From the NCBI RefSeq assembly GCF_026262505.1, contig NC_067208.1, positions 16,935,962 to 16,999,961 on the forward strand: a stretch of DNA of 64,000 nucleotides, given 5' to 3'. How positions within the stretch are numbered: the first letter of the stretch is position 1; each line of letters opens with the position of its first letter. Below, piece after piece: positions 27,700 to 38,411 of the stretch. The stretch is from Trichomonas vaginalis G3. Its lineage: Eukaryota > Parabasalia > Trichomonadida > Trichomonadidae. Made by a program: the position numbers and the translations under genes. The notes under the pieces are model-generated. The model did not search any database. It saw only the letters and a program-made list of their open reading frames with translations, and was not told the origin of the DNA.

Positions 27700-30600
27700 T
27701 TATTCCCAGTTTTCTTCTTCATCACTTGTATCTTCCTCTTCGGAATGACTGTCATGATTATCTTCATCCTCTGGATCTTGATTGCCATCATCCTCATCTT
27801 CCTCATCATCATCTTCCTCGTCCTCTTCATAATCTTCTTCTTCGAATGAATCGGAGTCATCATTTTGATGAATTTTCTGATCAAATATACTATCGGATTC
27901 AATGTTATCATAAATGAAATTAGGCTTCTTGGTTTTAAATTTTCTTGCTATGAGCATCAAATCAGTGACTTTTCCTTCTTTGTCTGGAATTGAGAAAATA
28001 CAGTTTGAAATAAATATATGTGAAACGGTTTCTCTCAATTTATCTGGTATCGTCATGTTGATACCAATATCAACGAAGTTATCGATGACTTGATCTCCAC
28101 CGATACTATGGAAATTATCTGAAGAAATATAATCTTTCAGTGAAGAATACCTGTAGAATCCATATGCAATGAAAGAGTCTTTGGCTAAATCAGTAATTTC
28201 ACCTTTGATTTCTGGATCTTTGAATTCATTGTCTTGAACGTATCGACCAAGTTCTGTAACTTCGTTGATGTTAAATGTTCCTTGCGTGCTGTTGTAGAAG
28301 TTGATGTATGAAAGTTCTAAACAAGGAGAACAAACACGTGGATTGTACTCGAAGTAAAGCAATCGGTTGAAAATATACAATCTTGGAGAGATAAACCAAG
28401 AAAGTTCAAAGAAAGGTATGAAATTGCAGTACAAAAAAACAAAATGATATGCAGCTGTTGCGACTTTTTCATCAAACTTGACGCAGTTGAAATGATCCAA
28501 AACAATCTGCTTTGCTTCTGATAATTTTGCTGGATCATTATCTCCTTTGTAGTAAAAATTATTTCGTGGATCATGAATATAAAGCTTTCCTTCGTTTTCT
28601 GTGAAATCATCAAAACAGAAGTAATTTTCACCTTCGATTTCGACTTCGATATCTTCTTCTTCTTCCCCAGATTCATCCGGTGGCTTGTTGTTTTGCACTG
28701 CACGAACAAAACCACTCATTTCTAAGATGAATTTATCTGGAAGTTTAGTAATTCCGTATTTGAAATAGATAAATGGATTAAGAAGACAGTTACATAAAAC
28801 GGTAAGTGCCGTATCACGATTTGATTTCAAAATTTGTTCGGAAAATGTCGAAAATCTTGCGTCGTAACAACCCAATCTCAACAAAATAATGTAAAGACAT
28901 GTCTTGATTTCAGAGTTGTATCGATCAATGTTAGAAGTAAATGGTTCGTAAACCAACAAAATATCAGGAGTAACTCTTTCAAATGTACGCAAAATCCAGT
29001 GAACTAAATTAGAACTAAATGGAATTCGTTCGTATAATTCTAAAATAGGGACAATAACTTCACGAATTGTCATCTCTGGTTGGACTTCGCATAAATGATT
29101 AATGAAACAAATAGATGCACGTAACTTCTTACCAAAGCCATCGCGATCATCACTTGAAAAACTAAATGGCAACAGTTTTCCAAAACCAAAAACTTTTCTC
29201 TTACGATTGATATAGAAACTGCTTCTATTAGTGAAGAGGAAATTAGGCTGTAAGAAATGAAGTTCTGTTGTGTAATCTGAGATTGTTGCTTTAGAAACAA
29301 CATCAGAAGGAAGAATAAACAAGCCATCAATTTCTCTTGTGATGTCTTCATAAATATTTGGTAAAACAATTGAGTTGCATTTAGATAATTCTTCTGCAAC
29401 ATTGACTCGTAATGTATGAACAGAGAAATCAATAATCGATTTACAAATATCTTTAGACATGAATGATTTTGTTAAATGTTCTGAGAAACTGTAATCTGTT
29501 TTCGAAATAAACATATCATTACGAACATTGATACAAATGATTTCAATCATTTGTTGAACAAAATATGTGGGAGATGTAAAATCTGGCAATTCTCGATCGT
29601 ATTTCTTCCTTTGCAATATACTTTTATTGAGCAAGCTGTTATAATGATTCATTGATATTTCCATAATTGCCCTTGACATTGACTCAGACTTTGTCGAATC
29701 AAAATAAACTCTGTGGTATTCTGGTCTACAAAATGCCAATTCTTTGTACATTGAATTGAGAAATGTATCATTGAAAAGACCAAAGAAGTATTTGTCGTCT
29801 AAATATGAGTGAATAGAATTCAGTCTGGCATCAAATGTAGAAACAGTCATTGAATCAGTATTTGTGATTGTGACTGTTTGGCCTGTTGCTGTTCCTGATG
29901 TAAACTGAAGAGCTGTTGGAGTGTCAACTGGATTGACAAAACATGGATATTCATAACCATATTTGAAATCACATTTTTGCCGGTAAACAAATCGATCACT
30001 CATGTAAGAAGCATCAAGGTCGAATTCATAGAATGATTCTGAAAAAGTGACTTTGCATTCGTTACCAATTTCATTTTCAACATCTTCTTTTTCATCAAAA
30101 TATTCGTATTTTAAGTCAAATTCAAGCTTTGTTTCTAATGAATGATCAAACAAACCTAAAACAACTTCTTGTATCTTTGGAATTTGATATTTAGTGGTTT
30201 GTTCATGAGGTGAAGTGATAATTAATAAAGTATCGTTTGTACGTTTATAAAACCTTAAAATTATCTTATTATTAGTATCACTTTTCTTCACTTTTTCTTT
30301 CAAAATTGTTACATCGAATGAAAAGTTTGGCGCCAAGCCAATTTCGATTGAATTTTCCATTTCCTCGTCCTTCAGTTCTTGCTCTTGATTGAGAGGATAT
30401 GTAACTGTTATTTGACACTTTTCATGTGTCAAATCAATATAAGGAAGGAATTTAATTCCTTGATAAGAAATAAACGGTCTAAAGTATTTTTCTACTTTGA
30501 TATCTGTATTAGTGTTATATTCATAATCATCAGGTGGCTGTAATGTTTCAGCAAATGTGTCAACGCGTAGAAATATGTGATGAATATAATCTGATTTTGC

Positions 30601-33600
30601 TCCGGCCAAAACAAAGTAAACTTTTCCATCTGGATTTTCAAATGGATAATAATTTAATATTTCTCCTTTCGCATTCGTAGCTACTATTTCATGTCGAGTA
30701 ACAAGGAAACGCGTTTCTTGCTTGATATATTCAATAAATATCAAGTTTGACCTGTAATAAATACCAACATCTACTTCACCCTTAGTTGCTAGATTGTTCA
30801 GTGGACAGGAAATCATCTTATATTTAAGGCCTTCTTCATTTGATATTTGGTGAGTTATATCAATGTAATTGTCTAATTCTTCAGTAATTAAGATATACGG
30901 ATCTAATGGGGGTTCATAAATACTAGGCATTCGACCTTCTTTGATATAATTTTCAAGTTTTTCTTGAAGTTCTGGTATCTGGAAATCAACCGCATTCAGG
31001 AGATCGAAGTATAAATTTATACAAATTTCAGGTTCAATTTGGAATTTTTGAAAATGTTGAGAAAATTTCTTTGGTATTTTTGGAATTTCTTTCTTTTTAG
31101 GAAGTAATGATTCCCCTGTCATGAAATTCATAGAAGGAATGGAGAAAACAGCACCTTTGTAATCAAATGAAAGAAATGTCGGTGAAATTGCAATTAATTT
31201 AACTTCTTTTCCATTAATTTCAAATTTATCCCCAACAATTGCTGGCATTGATACTGTAGACAATACTAATAACTTGCTAAAAGTATTTATGGACTTGTTA
31301 TCTAACACTTCATCAAAGTTTTGGTAAGTTAATAAATACAAAATTCTGGCGATTTGATGGGCATATCGATGTGACCAATCAAATACAGATTTGTTTTGTT
31401 GCTGATGAGTTTCAGCGTTGTAAGCAATACATAGTGTTTGAATTGCTTGTTGGATTTTACCTCCTAATGCCCATTTAGCATTTGTGTCTTCAATAATAGT
31501 TCTCAATGAAATAATAAGTGGTGGGATGTCGAAATCTAATGTCTTCATTGTAATATTAGAGATTAATTCATCTTTATTTGGCAAATTCCAATGAAATCTA
31601 GTTAATGTTGCCAGAATAAGCTGAGCAAGGGATCCAATTTGGTTGGATGGCTGGAACTGGAGATTGAGATATTCATTGATTAAATCATTTGCAAACTGAT
31701 CTGAATAATTAAATTTTCCAATTTTAGAGCGGAAATGAGAAAGAAAGGATTGAAATTGAAGGATAGTATGAGTAGAATAATCAGCATGGATTATTGTATT
31801 TAAGAAAGCTTGTTGGTCATCAATTGTTAATTTTGGTAAAACAAAGTTAATCAAATCAAATGAATACAACGATGATTCATATGATGAAAAATTCTCTTGT
31901 TTTATATGTATTTCTTTTGGTATTTCCATTTGTGGATATAATTGTGCCAGAAAATCAAAGAAATATTGATTATAATAGTTATTCTGAAGTAAATATTTGA
32001 AAATATCCTCTGATTCTTTCTTAATTGCTTTGTAAAACAATTTATCAAAAATAATATCTTTCAACATATGAAAACAAGCATAATCTCCAAGAGTATCTAT
32101 TGTTATGTTCTGTGAAACTGTTAGAGGTTCCGAACCATCAGAATTATCTTGGAAAATTCTTAATAATTGACCAAAATACTTTCTTTGATGATTATGAACT
32201 CTGTAATAATTTTTAATTTGTGTATCGCAGTAAAATTCATCAGAATTATCGAGCTTGAAAGTTCCATTACAATATGAAAGATAATTCGTCTGATCAATTA
32301 TTCCAACATCTTTAAATGATGGATTAAAATAGTCTTTCATTGTCTTATTAACATATGTAAACAAAGAAGACTCAAAAACTTCTGTATATTTCAAATTCGT
32401 CAAAATCAAATCAAAAACTCGAGGATCGAAATCAGAATTAATAAAATTTCCAACAGTTGCAGAAACAAATTCTATATAATTATAAGGAATAGTAGGTTCT
32501 GTTTTAAGAAGTGGTAAGATTGGATCAAATTTGAAACCATCCGTATTACACATTTTCATAAAAACAATCATTAGAATTGTATCATCATCATTGCGGAACT
32601 TACTTGCTTCCAACATTATATCAAACTTCTTTTCAATAATCTGTTGAATTAAATCTAATTTGTTTTTAGTCCAAAGATCTTCTGCTAAACTAACAGCTTT
32701 AATAAAAGTATTTTTGTTTGCAACAGATAAAAGTAATTCTTGTGATTTCGATGCAATTATAGCTGCACTAAATGGAGATATTTCTTCAATTTTCTTAAAA
32801 GAAGCGGCATCAATTTGCGAAAGAAGTTTTGCATGATTACTAGGAATGGATGAAAGTAACGCTGCGATATAAACAACACATTTTTCGTATTTTTGTATAT
32901 TATAAATTTTTGATAATAATTCAATGAGTAATTGGTAGAAATTCGCTGGTTTATTACCAGGAGAACTTAAAAGTTCAGATACAAAGAAATGAAGAACTTT
33001 GTGAATGAAATCTGTTTCGTTCGGTGATTCATGAAATTCAGGATTGAATTTGTTCAAATTTAAATCAGGAAGAGGTAGATAAATGTAGCTCTTTGTAATA
33101 ATAGATAATTGCATTGTAAAAGGATCACATAAGGTGATAAAATCAGATATATCATCCAAATGAATTTTTTTGGGATCAAGATCCAGAAAAGCATAACTTG
33201 TTATTATTGATTCCGATGAAGGAGGCTTAATTAGATGCATGACAGTTGATGTGGGACTTTTTGTTGATGTATATTTGTTGTTTTCTTGAAATGTCAAAAT
33301 TTCGGTTTCATCATCTTCATCACCAACGACAAAAAGCTTGTTCATGTATCCATAGATCTTGCCTGATATAGATTGGTTGATTTCTGTGAGAGGTTGTAAG
33401 TTATCGTAAGAAATTAAAATAAAGTTTGTTGTTGATCGGCGAGAAACTACCAAACCACACGTAATTGCACAAAGAGTATCTATATCTGTGAAATCTTTGT
33501 TTATACAAACAATATGGCCGGGGTTAATCGTGGAAATTTTTTGAAGTCCAAATTCCGAAGACATATAAATGTAAAGATTGGCAACAGCGAAGCAACTTGA

Positions 33601-34257
33601 TTTGCTTATTTTAAGGGGTGGAGCGAACGAATAGTATGGCTGACGAACAAATTTTAGCCCTTCATTTTTATCAGAAAATTCATCATTAACGCTTATAGGG
33701 ATTTGTGAATTGCGTGTAATGTATTCTATGATAAACATTAATATATGAGTTTGATCTTCAGAAAAAAGTAATTGTTTGAAAAAATTCGGAATTACAGTAG
33801 ATGAATTAGCACTTTGGAAAGATCGAGATACAATCTGCTTCATTATGATTAAATTTACATCTATATTTGGGTTTTCGCTTGAATTAGACTTTAAAATCGG
33901 TAATTCTTGAATTTGTTTGAATGCATCAGATTTTTCTGTTGCCATTTGATCTCGTATAACAGGAAATATGACTTTTTCCATAAGAACAGAGTCTGAATCA
34001 CCATCTTTTCTGATTGATGATTGTTCATTTTCTTCATTTTCTAATTCTTCCGAGTTGAAATCAGAGTCAGAATCTTTTTGATTTAAGCTTATACAATCAA
34101 TTGTTGTCGACATTTCATTTAACGAATAATTTCGCTTTTGATCAACACGTGAGTAAATATAGCCACGGGGCGCATGTGAATATAAGATCAATTGCTTTTG
34201 TGAGTTTTTCAAGTAGCATGGAAATGAACCAACTCCAATTCCATTATTATCATCCAT
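27700..34257 (-). CDS. Very large protein of unknown function with acidic C-terminus
   Basis: ATG 34257 gives MDDNNGIGVGSFPCYLKNSQ and 2,185 residues in one open frame; the longer in-frame start is a TTG and was not used. Residues about 210-350 look beta-rich, possibly propeller-like (IVCINKDFTDIDTLCAITCG, GKIYGYMNKLFVVGDEDDE). The middle, about 400-1300, is mainly helical and may be a solenoid. The last 60 residues are almost all Asp/Glu/Ser. I see no kinase, GTPase, zinc-finger or membrane signature. The reading frame is intact over 6.5 kb, which argues for selection. It may be a scaffold or a chromatin/cytoskeletal factor, but this cannot be decided here. Confidence 0.7.
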   Translation of the reverse strand: MDDNNGIGVGSFPCYLKNSQKQLILYSHAPRGYIYSRVDQKRNYSLNEMSTTIDCISLNQKDSDSDFNSEELENEENEQSSIRKDGDSDSVLMEKVIFPVIRDQMATEKSDAFKQIQELPILKSNSSENPNIDVNLIIMKQIVSRSFQSANSSTVIPNFFKQLLFSEDQTHILMFIIEYITRNSQIPISVNDEFSDKNEGLKFVRQPYYSFAPPLKISKSSCFAVANLYIYMSSEFGLQKISTINPGHIVCINKDFTDIDTLCAITCGLVVSRRSTTNFILISYDNLQPLTEINQSISGKIYGYMNKLFVVGDEDDETEILTFQENNKYTSTKSPTSTVMHLIKPPSSESIITSYAFLDLDPKKIHLDDISDFITLCDPFTMQLSIITKSYIYLPLPDLNLNKFNPEFHESPNETDFIHKVLHFFVSELLSSPGNKPANFYQLLIELLSKIYNIQKYEKCVVYIAALLSSIPSNHAKLLSQIDAASFKKIEEISPFSAAIIASKSQELLLSVANKNTFIKAVSLAEDLWTKNKLDLIQQIIEKKFDIMLEASKFRNDDDTILMIVFMKMCNTDGFKFDPILPLLKTEPTIPYNYIEFVSATVGNFINSDFDPRVFDLILTNLKYTEVFESSLFTYVNKTMKDYFNPSFKDVGIIDQTNYLSYCNGTFKLDNSDEFYCDTQIKNYYRVHNHQRKYFGQLLRIFQDNSDGSEPLTVSQNITIDTLGDYACFHMLKDIIFDKLFYKAIKKESEDIFKYLLQNNYYNQYFFDFLAQLYPQMEIPKEIHIKQENFSSYESSLYSFDLINFVLPKLTIDDQQAFLNTIIHADYSTHTILQFQSFLSHFRSKIGKFNYSDQFANDLINEYLNLQFQPSNQIGSLAQLILATLTRFHWNLPNKDELISNITMKTLDFDIPPLIISLRTIIEDTNAKWALGGKIQQAIQTLCIAYNAETHQQQNKSVFDWSHRYAHQIARILYLLTYQNFDEVLDNKSINTFSKLLVLSTVSMPAIVGDKFEINGKEVKLIAISPTFLSFDYKGAVFSIPSMNFMTGESLLPKKKEIPKIPKKFSQHFQKFQIEPEICINLYFDLLNAVDFQIPELQEKLENYIKEGRMPSIYEPPLDPYILITEELDNYIDITHQISNEEGLKYKMISCPLNNLATKGEVDVGIYYRSNLIFIEYIKQETRFLVTRHEIVATNAKGEILNYYPFENPDGKVYFVLAGAKSDYIHHIFLRVDTFAETLQPPDDYEYNTNTDIKVEKYFRPFISYQGIKFLPYIDLTHEKCQITVTYPLNQEQELKDEEMENSIEIGLAPNFSFDVTILKEKVKKSDTNNKIILRFYKRTNDTLLIITSPHEQTTKYQIPKIQEVVLGLFDHSLETKLEFDLKYEYFDEKEDVENEIGNECKVTFSESFYEFDLDASYMSDRFVYRQKCDFKYGYEYPCFVNPVDTPTALQFTSGTATGQTVTITNTDSMTVSTFDARLNSIHSYLDDKYFFGLFNDTFLNSMYKELAFCRPEYHRVYFDSTKSESMSRAIMEISMNHYNSLLNKSILQRKKYDRELPDFTSPTYFVQQMIEIICINVRNDMFISKTDYSFSEHLTKSFMSKDICKSIIDFSVHTLRVNVAEELSKCNSIVLPNIYEDITREIDGLFILPSDVVSKATISDYTTELHFLQPNFLFTNRSSFYINRKRKVFGFGKLLPFSFSSDDRDGFGKKLRASICFINHLCEVQPEMTIREVIVPILELYERIPFSSNLVHWILRTFERVTPDILLVYEPFTSNIDRYNSEIKTCLYIILLRLGCYDARFSTFSEQILKSNRDTALTVLCNCLLNPFIYFKYGITKLPDKFILEMSGFVRAVQNNKPPDESGEEEEDIEVEIEGENYFCFDDFTENEGKLYIHDPRNNFYYKGDNDPAKLSEAKQIVLDHFNCVKFDEKVATAAYHFVFLYCNFIPFFELSWFISPRLYIFNRLLYFEYNPRVCSPCLELSYINFYNSTQGTFNINEVTELGRYVQDNEFKDPEIKGEITDLAKDSFIAYGFYRYSSLKDYISSDNFHSIGGDQVIDNFVDIGINMTIPDKLRETVSHIFISNCIFSIPDKEGKVTDLMLIARKFKTKKPNFIYDNIESDSIFDQKIHQNDDSDSFEEEDYEEDEEDDDEEDEDDGNQDPEDEDNHDSHSEEEDTSDEEENWE

Positions 34258-34745
34258 TGATAAAACAAAAAATTCAAAATAAAAAAAATTCAATAGTTTC
34301 AAAATCTCCGGCCCAAGTCTTCAAACAACAAGTGTCATATAACCTACATGTAACTATGCATCTAATGCAATATTCATTATTGCTTTATATCAGATGTTTA
34401 TATCTAGTTGCGCATATTACGTAACACAAGTAAAAATGAAGATTCAACTCTTCTAAACAAAACATCATTTAATTTCATCATACCAATTGAAACAATGATA
34501 TAATGTGTTCTTTTAAAACTTAAGAAAGAACCTCCTGAGTTAGGTATATATGGCGAAAAAAGCTGTTTGTATAAATTTCAAAAGTTGTCAAATAACGATT
34601 ATTTTCAATTGAAAGTTAAACAGATAGAAGAAAATATTCAGAATATTTTAGTCACTTTTTGAGAGAAAATCGATAATGAAAAAAATGGAAAATATATATT
34701 TCAATAGTTGCCTTATCTATAAGCCCGTAAAAAGTGCTACATCTA
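34258..34745. other. Intergenic region upstream of the large gene
   Basis: AT-rich, with no supported gene. ORFs on the plus strand here run over the 5' end of the large gene or have no promoter match. Confidence 0.4.
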
Positions 34746-35033
34746 TTAGTTTATTAGGAAAATACTTAATACAAATGATAGAAGATTTATATGAAAATAG
34801 TTATATTGTGTACATACACAAGAACATGATAATAAAGTTATCCTTATGGCACCATCTCCAAAATGTCCTTCTTCTGGAATATATTTTGGACTTAAAAAAT
34901 TTGTATTTCCATTATACATTTTACTATCATAAAAAATAGGGTTGTTAAAAATATCAAAAATTAGCGTTTTGAAGACACCATGGTGTCTTATAATTTTTCC
35001 TTCCTTATTGGCGTGTAGAAATAAATGCGCCAA
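34746..35033 (-). pseudogene. C-terminal remnant of a glycine-rich protein
   Basis: FLSPKYIPEEGHFGDGAIRI followed by TLLS matches the end of the 24391 protein (GNQNIGGIRITILSF) and is followed, as there, by a hydrophobic segment (NLLSFVLSIFLI). The Gly-rich body and start are absent. It is a decayed relative of the neighbouring family members. Confidence 0.55.
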
Positions 35034-35315
35034 TAGATTGAAGAAGAAGAAATGTTTTTCTCTTAATGAACTTTAAGCAAAACGGCTGTTTCAGTCATTA
35101 ATTCTTAAAAATAAAAAGGGTAAAAACTAAATACAATGGGTAAAATTCAATAGTGTCTGTGCTATCGTTCAATTTGAAGGTGTCTTTTGAAACCGCAAGA
35201 CACATTGAATTTTTGAATAGTGTATTATGGTTTGACAGACACCAATGAAAAAAATAAAATGATATTTATTTTAAATATATAAGATCCTTATATAAAATAT
35301 AAATATTTTATCGTT
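35034..35315. other. Spacer between glycine-rich relics
   Basis: AT-rich. The phrases AAGACACC and GACAGACACC recur, but no gene is seen. Confidence 0.35.
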
Positions 35316-36200
35316 TTATTTTCTTGTTTTCGAAATGTTTTTTATTGAAAAATCAATAAAACTAACTCCAAAATAAAATTTTTGATTTAAAGACACTATG
35401 ATGACACCAGGCAAATCTTCCAAGACACCTATCGTCGGGAATCTAACAACCCTATAAAAAACAATTCCTGAGTAATGGTGAGAATTGTTCGTGTGTTTTC
35501 CATTTTCATCTACTGAATTACATCCTTCGAATCCGCTAATATAACTTGAACCACTGGATGAAACCGTTAAAAAATAATCTTGACCTGTACTATATTGGCC
35601 CGTCTTTCCTCCATAATAACCACAACCTGCTCCTGATGTAGGAGTATATGTATTATTAATTCCAATCTCGCCCTTTCCAAGAGAAAATCCATTAGTTTGA
35701 TCTGTGTCAGATTTTGCAAAAATTTTAGATTGATAGCCAATGACTTTATATCCAGTTAAATTTCCACCAGGAGCACCGAATGTTTCCCATCCGGATCCAG
35801 ATCCTCCTGCTGCAACAATGATTCTACTGTAAAGAGATTTTTCCGAAGATCCGTTGATTAATCTTATGTCAGTGGCTCCGCCACCACCTCCTGATGGATC
35901 ATTGTCTTCATCATATCCTGAGTCACTTCCTCCGTTGAATCCGCCTTTACCATTAAAATTTTGTGAACAATATTCAGGATCTTTTCCTCTTCCGCCAATA
36001 TACAGATAAATAGTTTGGGATCTATTAAATTTTACTTTACCTAATACATATGCACCTGGGCCTCCGTAATAATTTGTTTTTTTCACACCTTCTGTACAAC
36101 CTTGACCACCTTGTGCACCCCAAAGTTCAAAGAGATATGCACCACTTAGTAAATGAATTTCATAGATATGTTTTTCATCACTATAATGACATAGAGTCAG
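35316..36200 (-). pseudogene. Glycine-rich family protein lacking a start codon
   Basis: The open frame begins after a stop at 36201-36203 and reads LTLCHYSDEKHIYEIHLLSG, then AYLFELWGAQGGQGCTEG, a clear family N-terminal block (compare FQFEAWGSVGT at 25437). It continues with GGGGGATDIRLIN and AAGGSGSGWETFGAPGG. There is no ATG before this block; the first candidate codon is a GTG at 36086. Either the first exon is elsewhere (an ATG with MLHACCHKFELNSDG lies upstream near 36300, and a GTAAGT follows it, but the frames do not join) or the gene is inactive. About 294 codons remain open. Confidence 0.55.
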
Positions 36201-37183
36201 TTAATTATTAATCAAGAAAAACAATCACGATGCATGATTAAGGAAATACTTACGCCCATCCGAATTTAATTCAAATTTATGACAACAGGCGTGAAGCATC
36301 CTTAAAGATTAAAATCAAACAACAGAAATGAAGGTATTGTCATAACGGCTTAGTTGCACACTTAAAATTTATCTCCCATTGTTAGCTTTATAATATATAC
36401 TTTTATAGAATGATTTAGTTTGAGAAGAAACTTTAGTAAAAATAAAATTTCTTATATTGCAGTAAAGGATTTTTTTGAGAATACACTATAGATTTTCAAT
36501 ATCCTTTTTATGAAGATGGTAAACATAGGAATGTTTTGAATTTTTTATAAAATTGAGATGACTGTGAAAAGTGTAATTTTTTATATGTAATATTGCACTT
36601 TTGCATTCAATTTTGTGAGGAAATTGAAAATATGGTTAGGTGCGCATATGCTTTCAGATTAAATCCTCTAAGTATATGTCTATTAATTGCAGACAATAGT
36701 TTTATTATATTTCGAAAATCGGAACATCATCATTTGTTAATGCCTGAAATAATATTCTTTAATGATAGAGAAACAGAAATATCCATTTAAATAACTACTA
36801 TAATATTATTTAATATTAAAATTATTAATTCGATTTTTTTTAATTTTAAAAATATAACATATATCAAATATTAATAAGATTATTTGCATATTTTAAAGTT
36901 TTATACAGTAAAATTAATCTGGCAATCATTCCTAAAAAATATCCAAAAATTTGACAAGTGAACTTATCAAAGTTGAATTTGTTTTTCGGCCAGAAGAACG
37001 TCAAAACCAACTTGTGTTATGACTTTGATCATTCGTTTCGAGACATTTATTACTCCCTTTATGTTTTGACTCACTTTGATTTTAAATATTAAATTCAAAC
37101 TCTAATTCAATTTCAAATTAAAAAAAAATTCAGTCATATTTAATTTTCAATTCAGTTTTTGACTTTACATTTTATTTCCGAAA
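36201..37183. other. AT-rich region with one unsupported small ORF
   Basis: This contains a 65-codon ORF (36593-36790; MVRCAYAFRLNPLSICLL within it) with no initiator match or recognised domain; I do not count it as a gene. The rest is A/T-rich spacer with no clear structure. Confidence 0.4.
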
Positions 37184-37273
37184 ATGGGTTACGATGAAGA
37201 CATTGCATACGTGAAGAGTTCAATGAACTTTCTAACAAACGCAATCATTGTATTCTTTTGCATTAATTTATAG
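37184..37273 (+). pseudogene. Host ORF apparently cut by the Maverick end
   Basis: ATG 37184 reads MGYDEDIAYVKSSMNFLTNA then IIVFFCINL and stops exactly where Maverick-type terminal sequence begins (37272). It may be the 5' end of a host gene interrupted by insertion. No family is recognised from 29 residues. Confidence 0.35.
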
Positions 37274-37341
37274 TTAGTATGGTTAAGTTGGGTATGGTGG
37301 CACTGCGTTTTCACTTTATCCAATACTTGTGAATTTGACAC
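37272..37341 (+). mobile_element. Maverick end-like sequence, left copy
   Basis: This begins AGTTAGTATGGTTAAG and continues TTGGGTATGGTGGCACTGCG. The same end occurs at 49285 (AGTTAGTACACCAGTC then the same 20 bases). Mavericks begin with 5'-AG. This copy, with the repeats and two small genes after it, looks like a duplicated end of element B. Confidence 0.5.
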
Positions 37342-37589
37342 TTTACAAAACCGTTAACGTAAATTTTACAACACAAACGACAACACTAATTTAACCTTAA
37401 ATATTTACAAAACCGTTAACGTAAATTTTACAACACAAACGACAACACTAATTTAACCTTAAATATTTACAAAACCGTTAACGTAAATTTTACAACACAA
37501 ACGACAACACTAATTTAACCTTAAATATTTACAAAACCGTTAACGTAAATTTTACAACACAAACGACAACACTAATTTAACCTTAAATA
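37342..37589. repeat. 62-bp tandem repeat, four copies
   Basis: Units start at 37342, 37404, 37466 and 37528 with TTTACAAAACCGTTAACGTA and are nearly identical. A partial fifth unit follows at 37590. The right-hand end copy (49355 onward) has a single unit, so the array expanded after duplication. Subterminal tandem repeats are usual in Mavericks. Confidence 0.8.
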
Positions 37590-37682
37590 TTTACAAAGCC
37601 GCCAACCACTTCACTAACGAACTCACTAATGTAAAAATAAACGAACTCACTATCGTTCTCACTAACAACTTCACTAATGTTC

Positions 37683-37967
37683 TCATAAATTTTCCTCAAT
37701 ATCTTCATCATCAGTGTTAACCCTATTGTAGTCATACTTGAAGCCATAAACTTTCTCTAACTTCTTAACGTACAATTTACATAACTTACCTTCGTCATCG
37801 TATGGTTTAATGATATAACTATTTCTATCTTTATAAACAGTCAATGAAAAGTCAACTGGTCTCGGATGTATTTGAAAGAACATGTTATGCTCAGGAAGGA
37901 AGAATAAATGTTTAAATGTATGTTTGTTATATGTTTTGATTTGTATGAGTTGCTTTTGTTCTGTCAT
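37683..37967 (-). CDS. Stand-alone HNH-associated C-terminal domain protein (left copy)
   Basis: The product is 94 residues and almost identical to the one at 49478. It starts MTEQKQLIQIKTYNKHTFKH. It aligns with the C-terminal domain of the HNH endonuclease at 5759-6343: KHTF against EHTF, YKDRNSYIIKPYDDEGK against FTKDGYAYVNARDTDGK, and KLEKVYGFKY against KFKKLYG. No HNH core is present. It may be a DNA-binding domain that has separated from the nuclease. It lies just inside the element end. Confidence 0.6.
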   Translation of the reverse strand: MTEQKQLIQIKTYNKHTFKHLFFLPEHNMFFQIHPRPVDFSLTVYKDRNSYIIKPYDDEGKLCKLYVKKLEKVYGFKYDYNRVNTDDEDIEENL

Positions 37968-38036
37968 TTATAAAAAAAAACTTAAAAATAAATGATATCA
38001 CCACCCGCACACGTATGAAAACATAGCACAAAAATA

Positions 38037-38092
38037 ATGTTTATGTTAGAATGTTAGATCTAACACGTTTTCTAACCTCTTTTCTAACCTGT
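38037..38092 (+). promoter_or_regulatory. Type I operator-like module in the left end copy
   Basis: AAAATAATGTTTATGTTAGA begins the module. The centre is GTTAGATCTAAC and the trailing half-sites are CTAAC at 12-base spacing. At the corresponding place in the right copy (49862-49907) all half-sites are the GGTGA type. Confidence 0.7.
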
Positions 38093-38105
38093 TGAATTCA
38101 TTGCT

Positions 38106-38411
38106 TTATTCCTCACTGTCGTCTGCTTTCTCCAACTCTTCTAGCTTCTTCTTAAGTTCAGCAATGTTGTCCTCATGAAGTTTAATCTTTCTCAAAATTC
38201 CTTCTTTATCTAATGGTTGCTTTATCTTTCTAAACTGAACTCTACCATCCTTCATAGTATGAATGTAAAAACCTTCTGGAATAATTCCTGATTTAATGTA
38301 TTCTACCAAAAACTTTTGTTTCATTGCTTCAGTGACTTTAGTCGTCATTTCAATCAAAGGTGAAGCTAGCACAGCGATAATGGATTTCATGACTTTTAGT
38401 ATTTCATGCAA
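38106..38411 (-). CDS. Small helix, hairpin and coiled-coil protein, 5' end rearranged
   Basis: Internal Met MTTKVTEAMKQKFLVEYIKS matches the start of the protein at 49925-50161. The extra N-terminal residues (MHEILKVMKSIIAV) come from a breakpoint just upstream of that Met, where the promoter of the right copy (TTTTTATTTGATTGAA) is lost. The product has a helix, FYIHTMKDGRVQFRKIKQPL hairpin and a C-terminal coiled coil ending in KADDSEE. It is probably no longer expressed from its native promoter. Confidence 0.6.
   Translation of the reverse strand: MHEILKVMKSIIAVLASPLIEMTTKVTEAMKQKFLVEYIKSGIIPEGFYIHTMKDGRVQFRKIKQPLDKEGILRKIKLHEDNIAELKKKLEELEKADDSEE

Noticed and set aside
34257-34302. TTG start of the large host protein
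   Set aside because: Non-ATG starts are not expected; the first ATG is at 34257.
34676-34939. 87-codon plus-strand ORF
   Set aside because: It lies antisense over the glycine-rich remnant, with no initiator element or domain.
36100-36300. Spliceosomal intron in the 35316 glycine-rich gene
   Set aside because: A GTAAGT donor and a TTATAG acceptor can be drawn, but the reading frames do not join and the trichomonad ACTAACACACAG-type 3' motif is absent.
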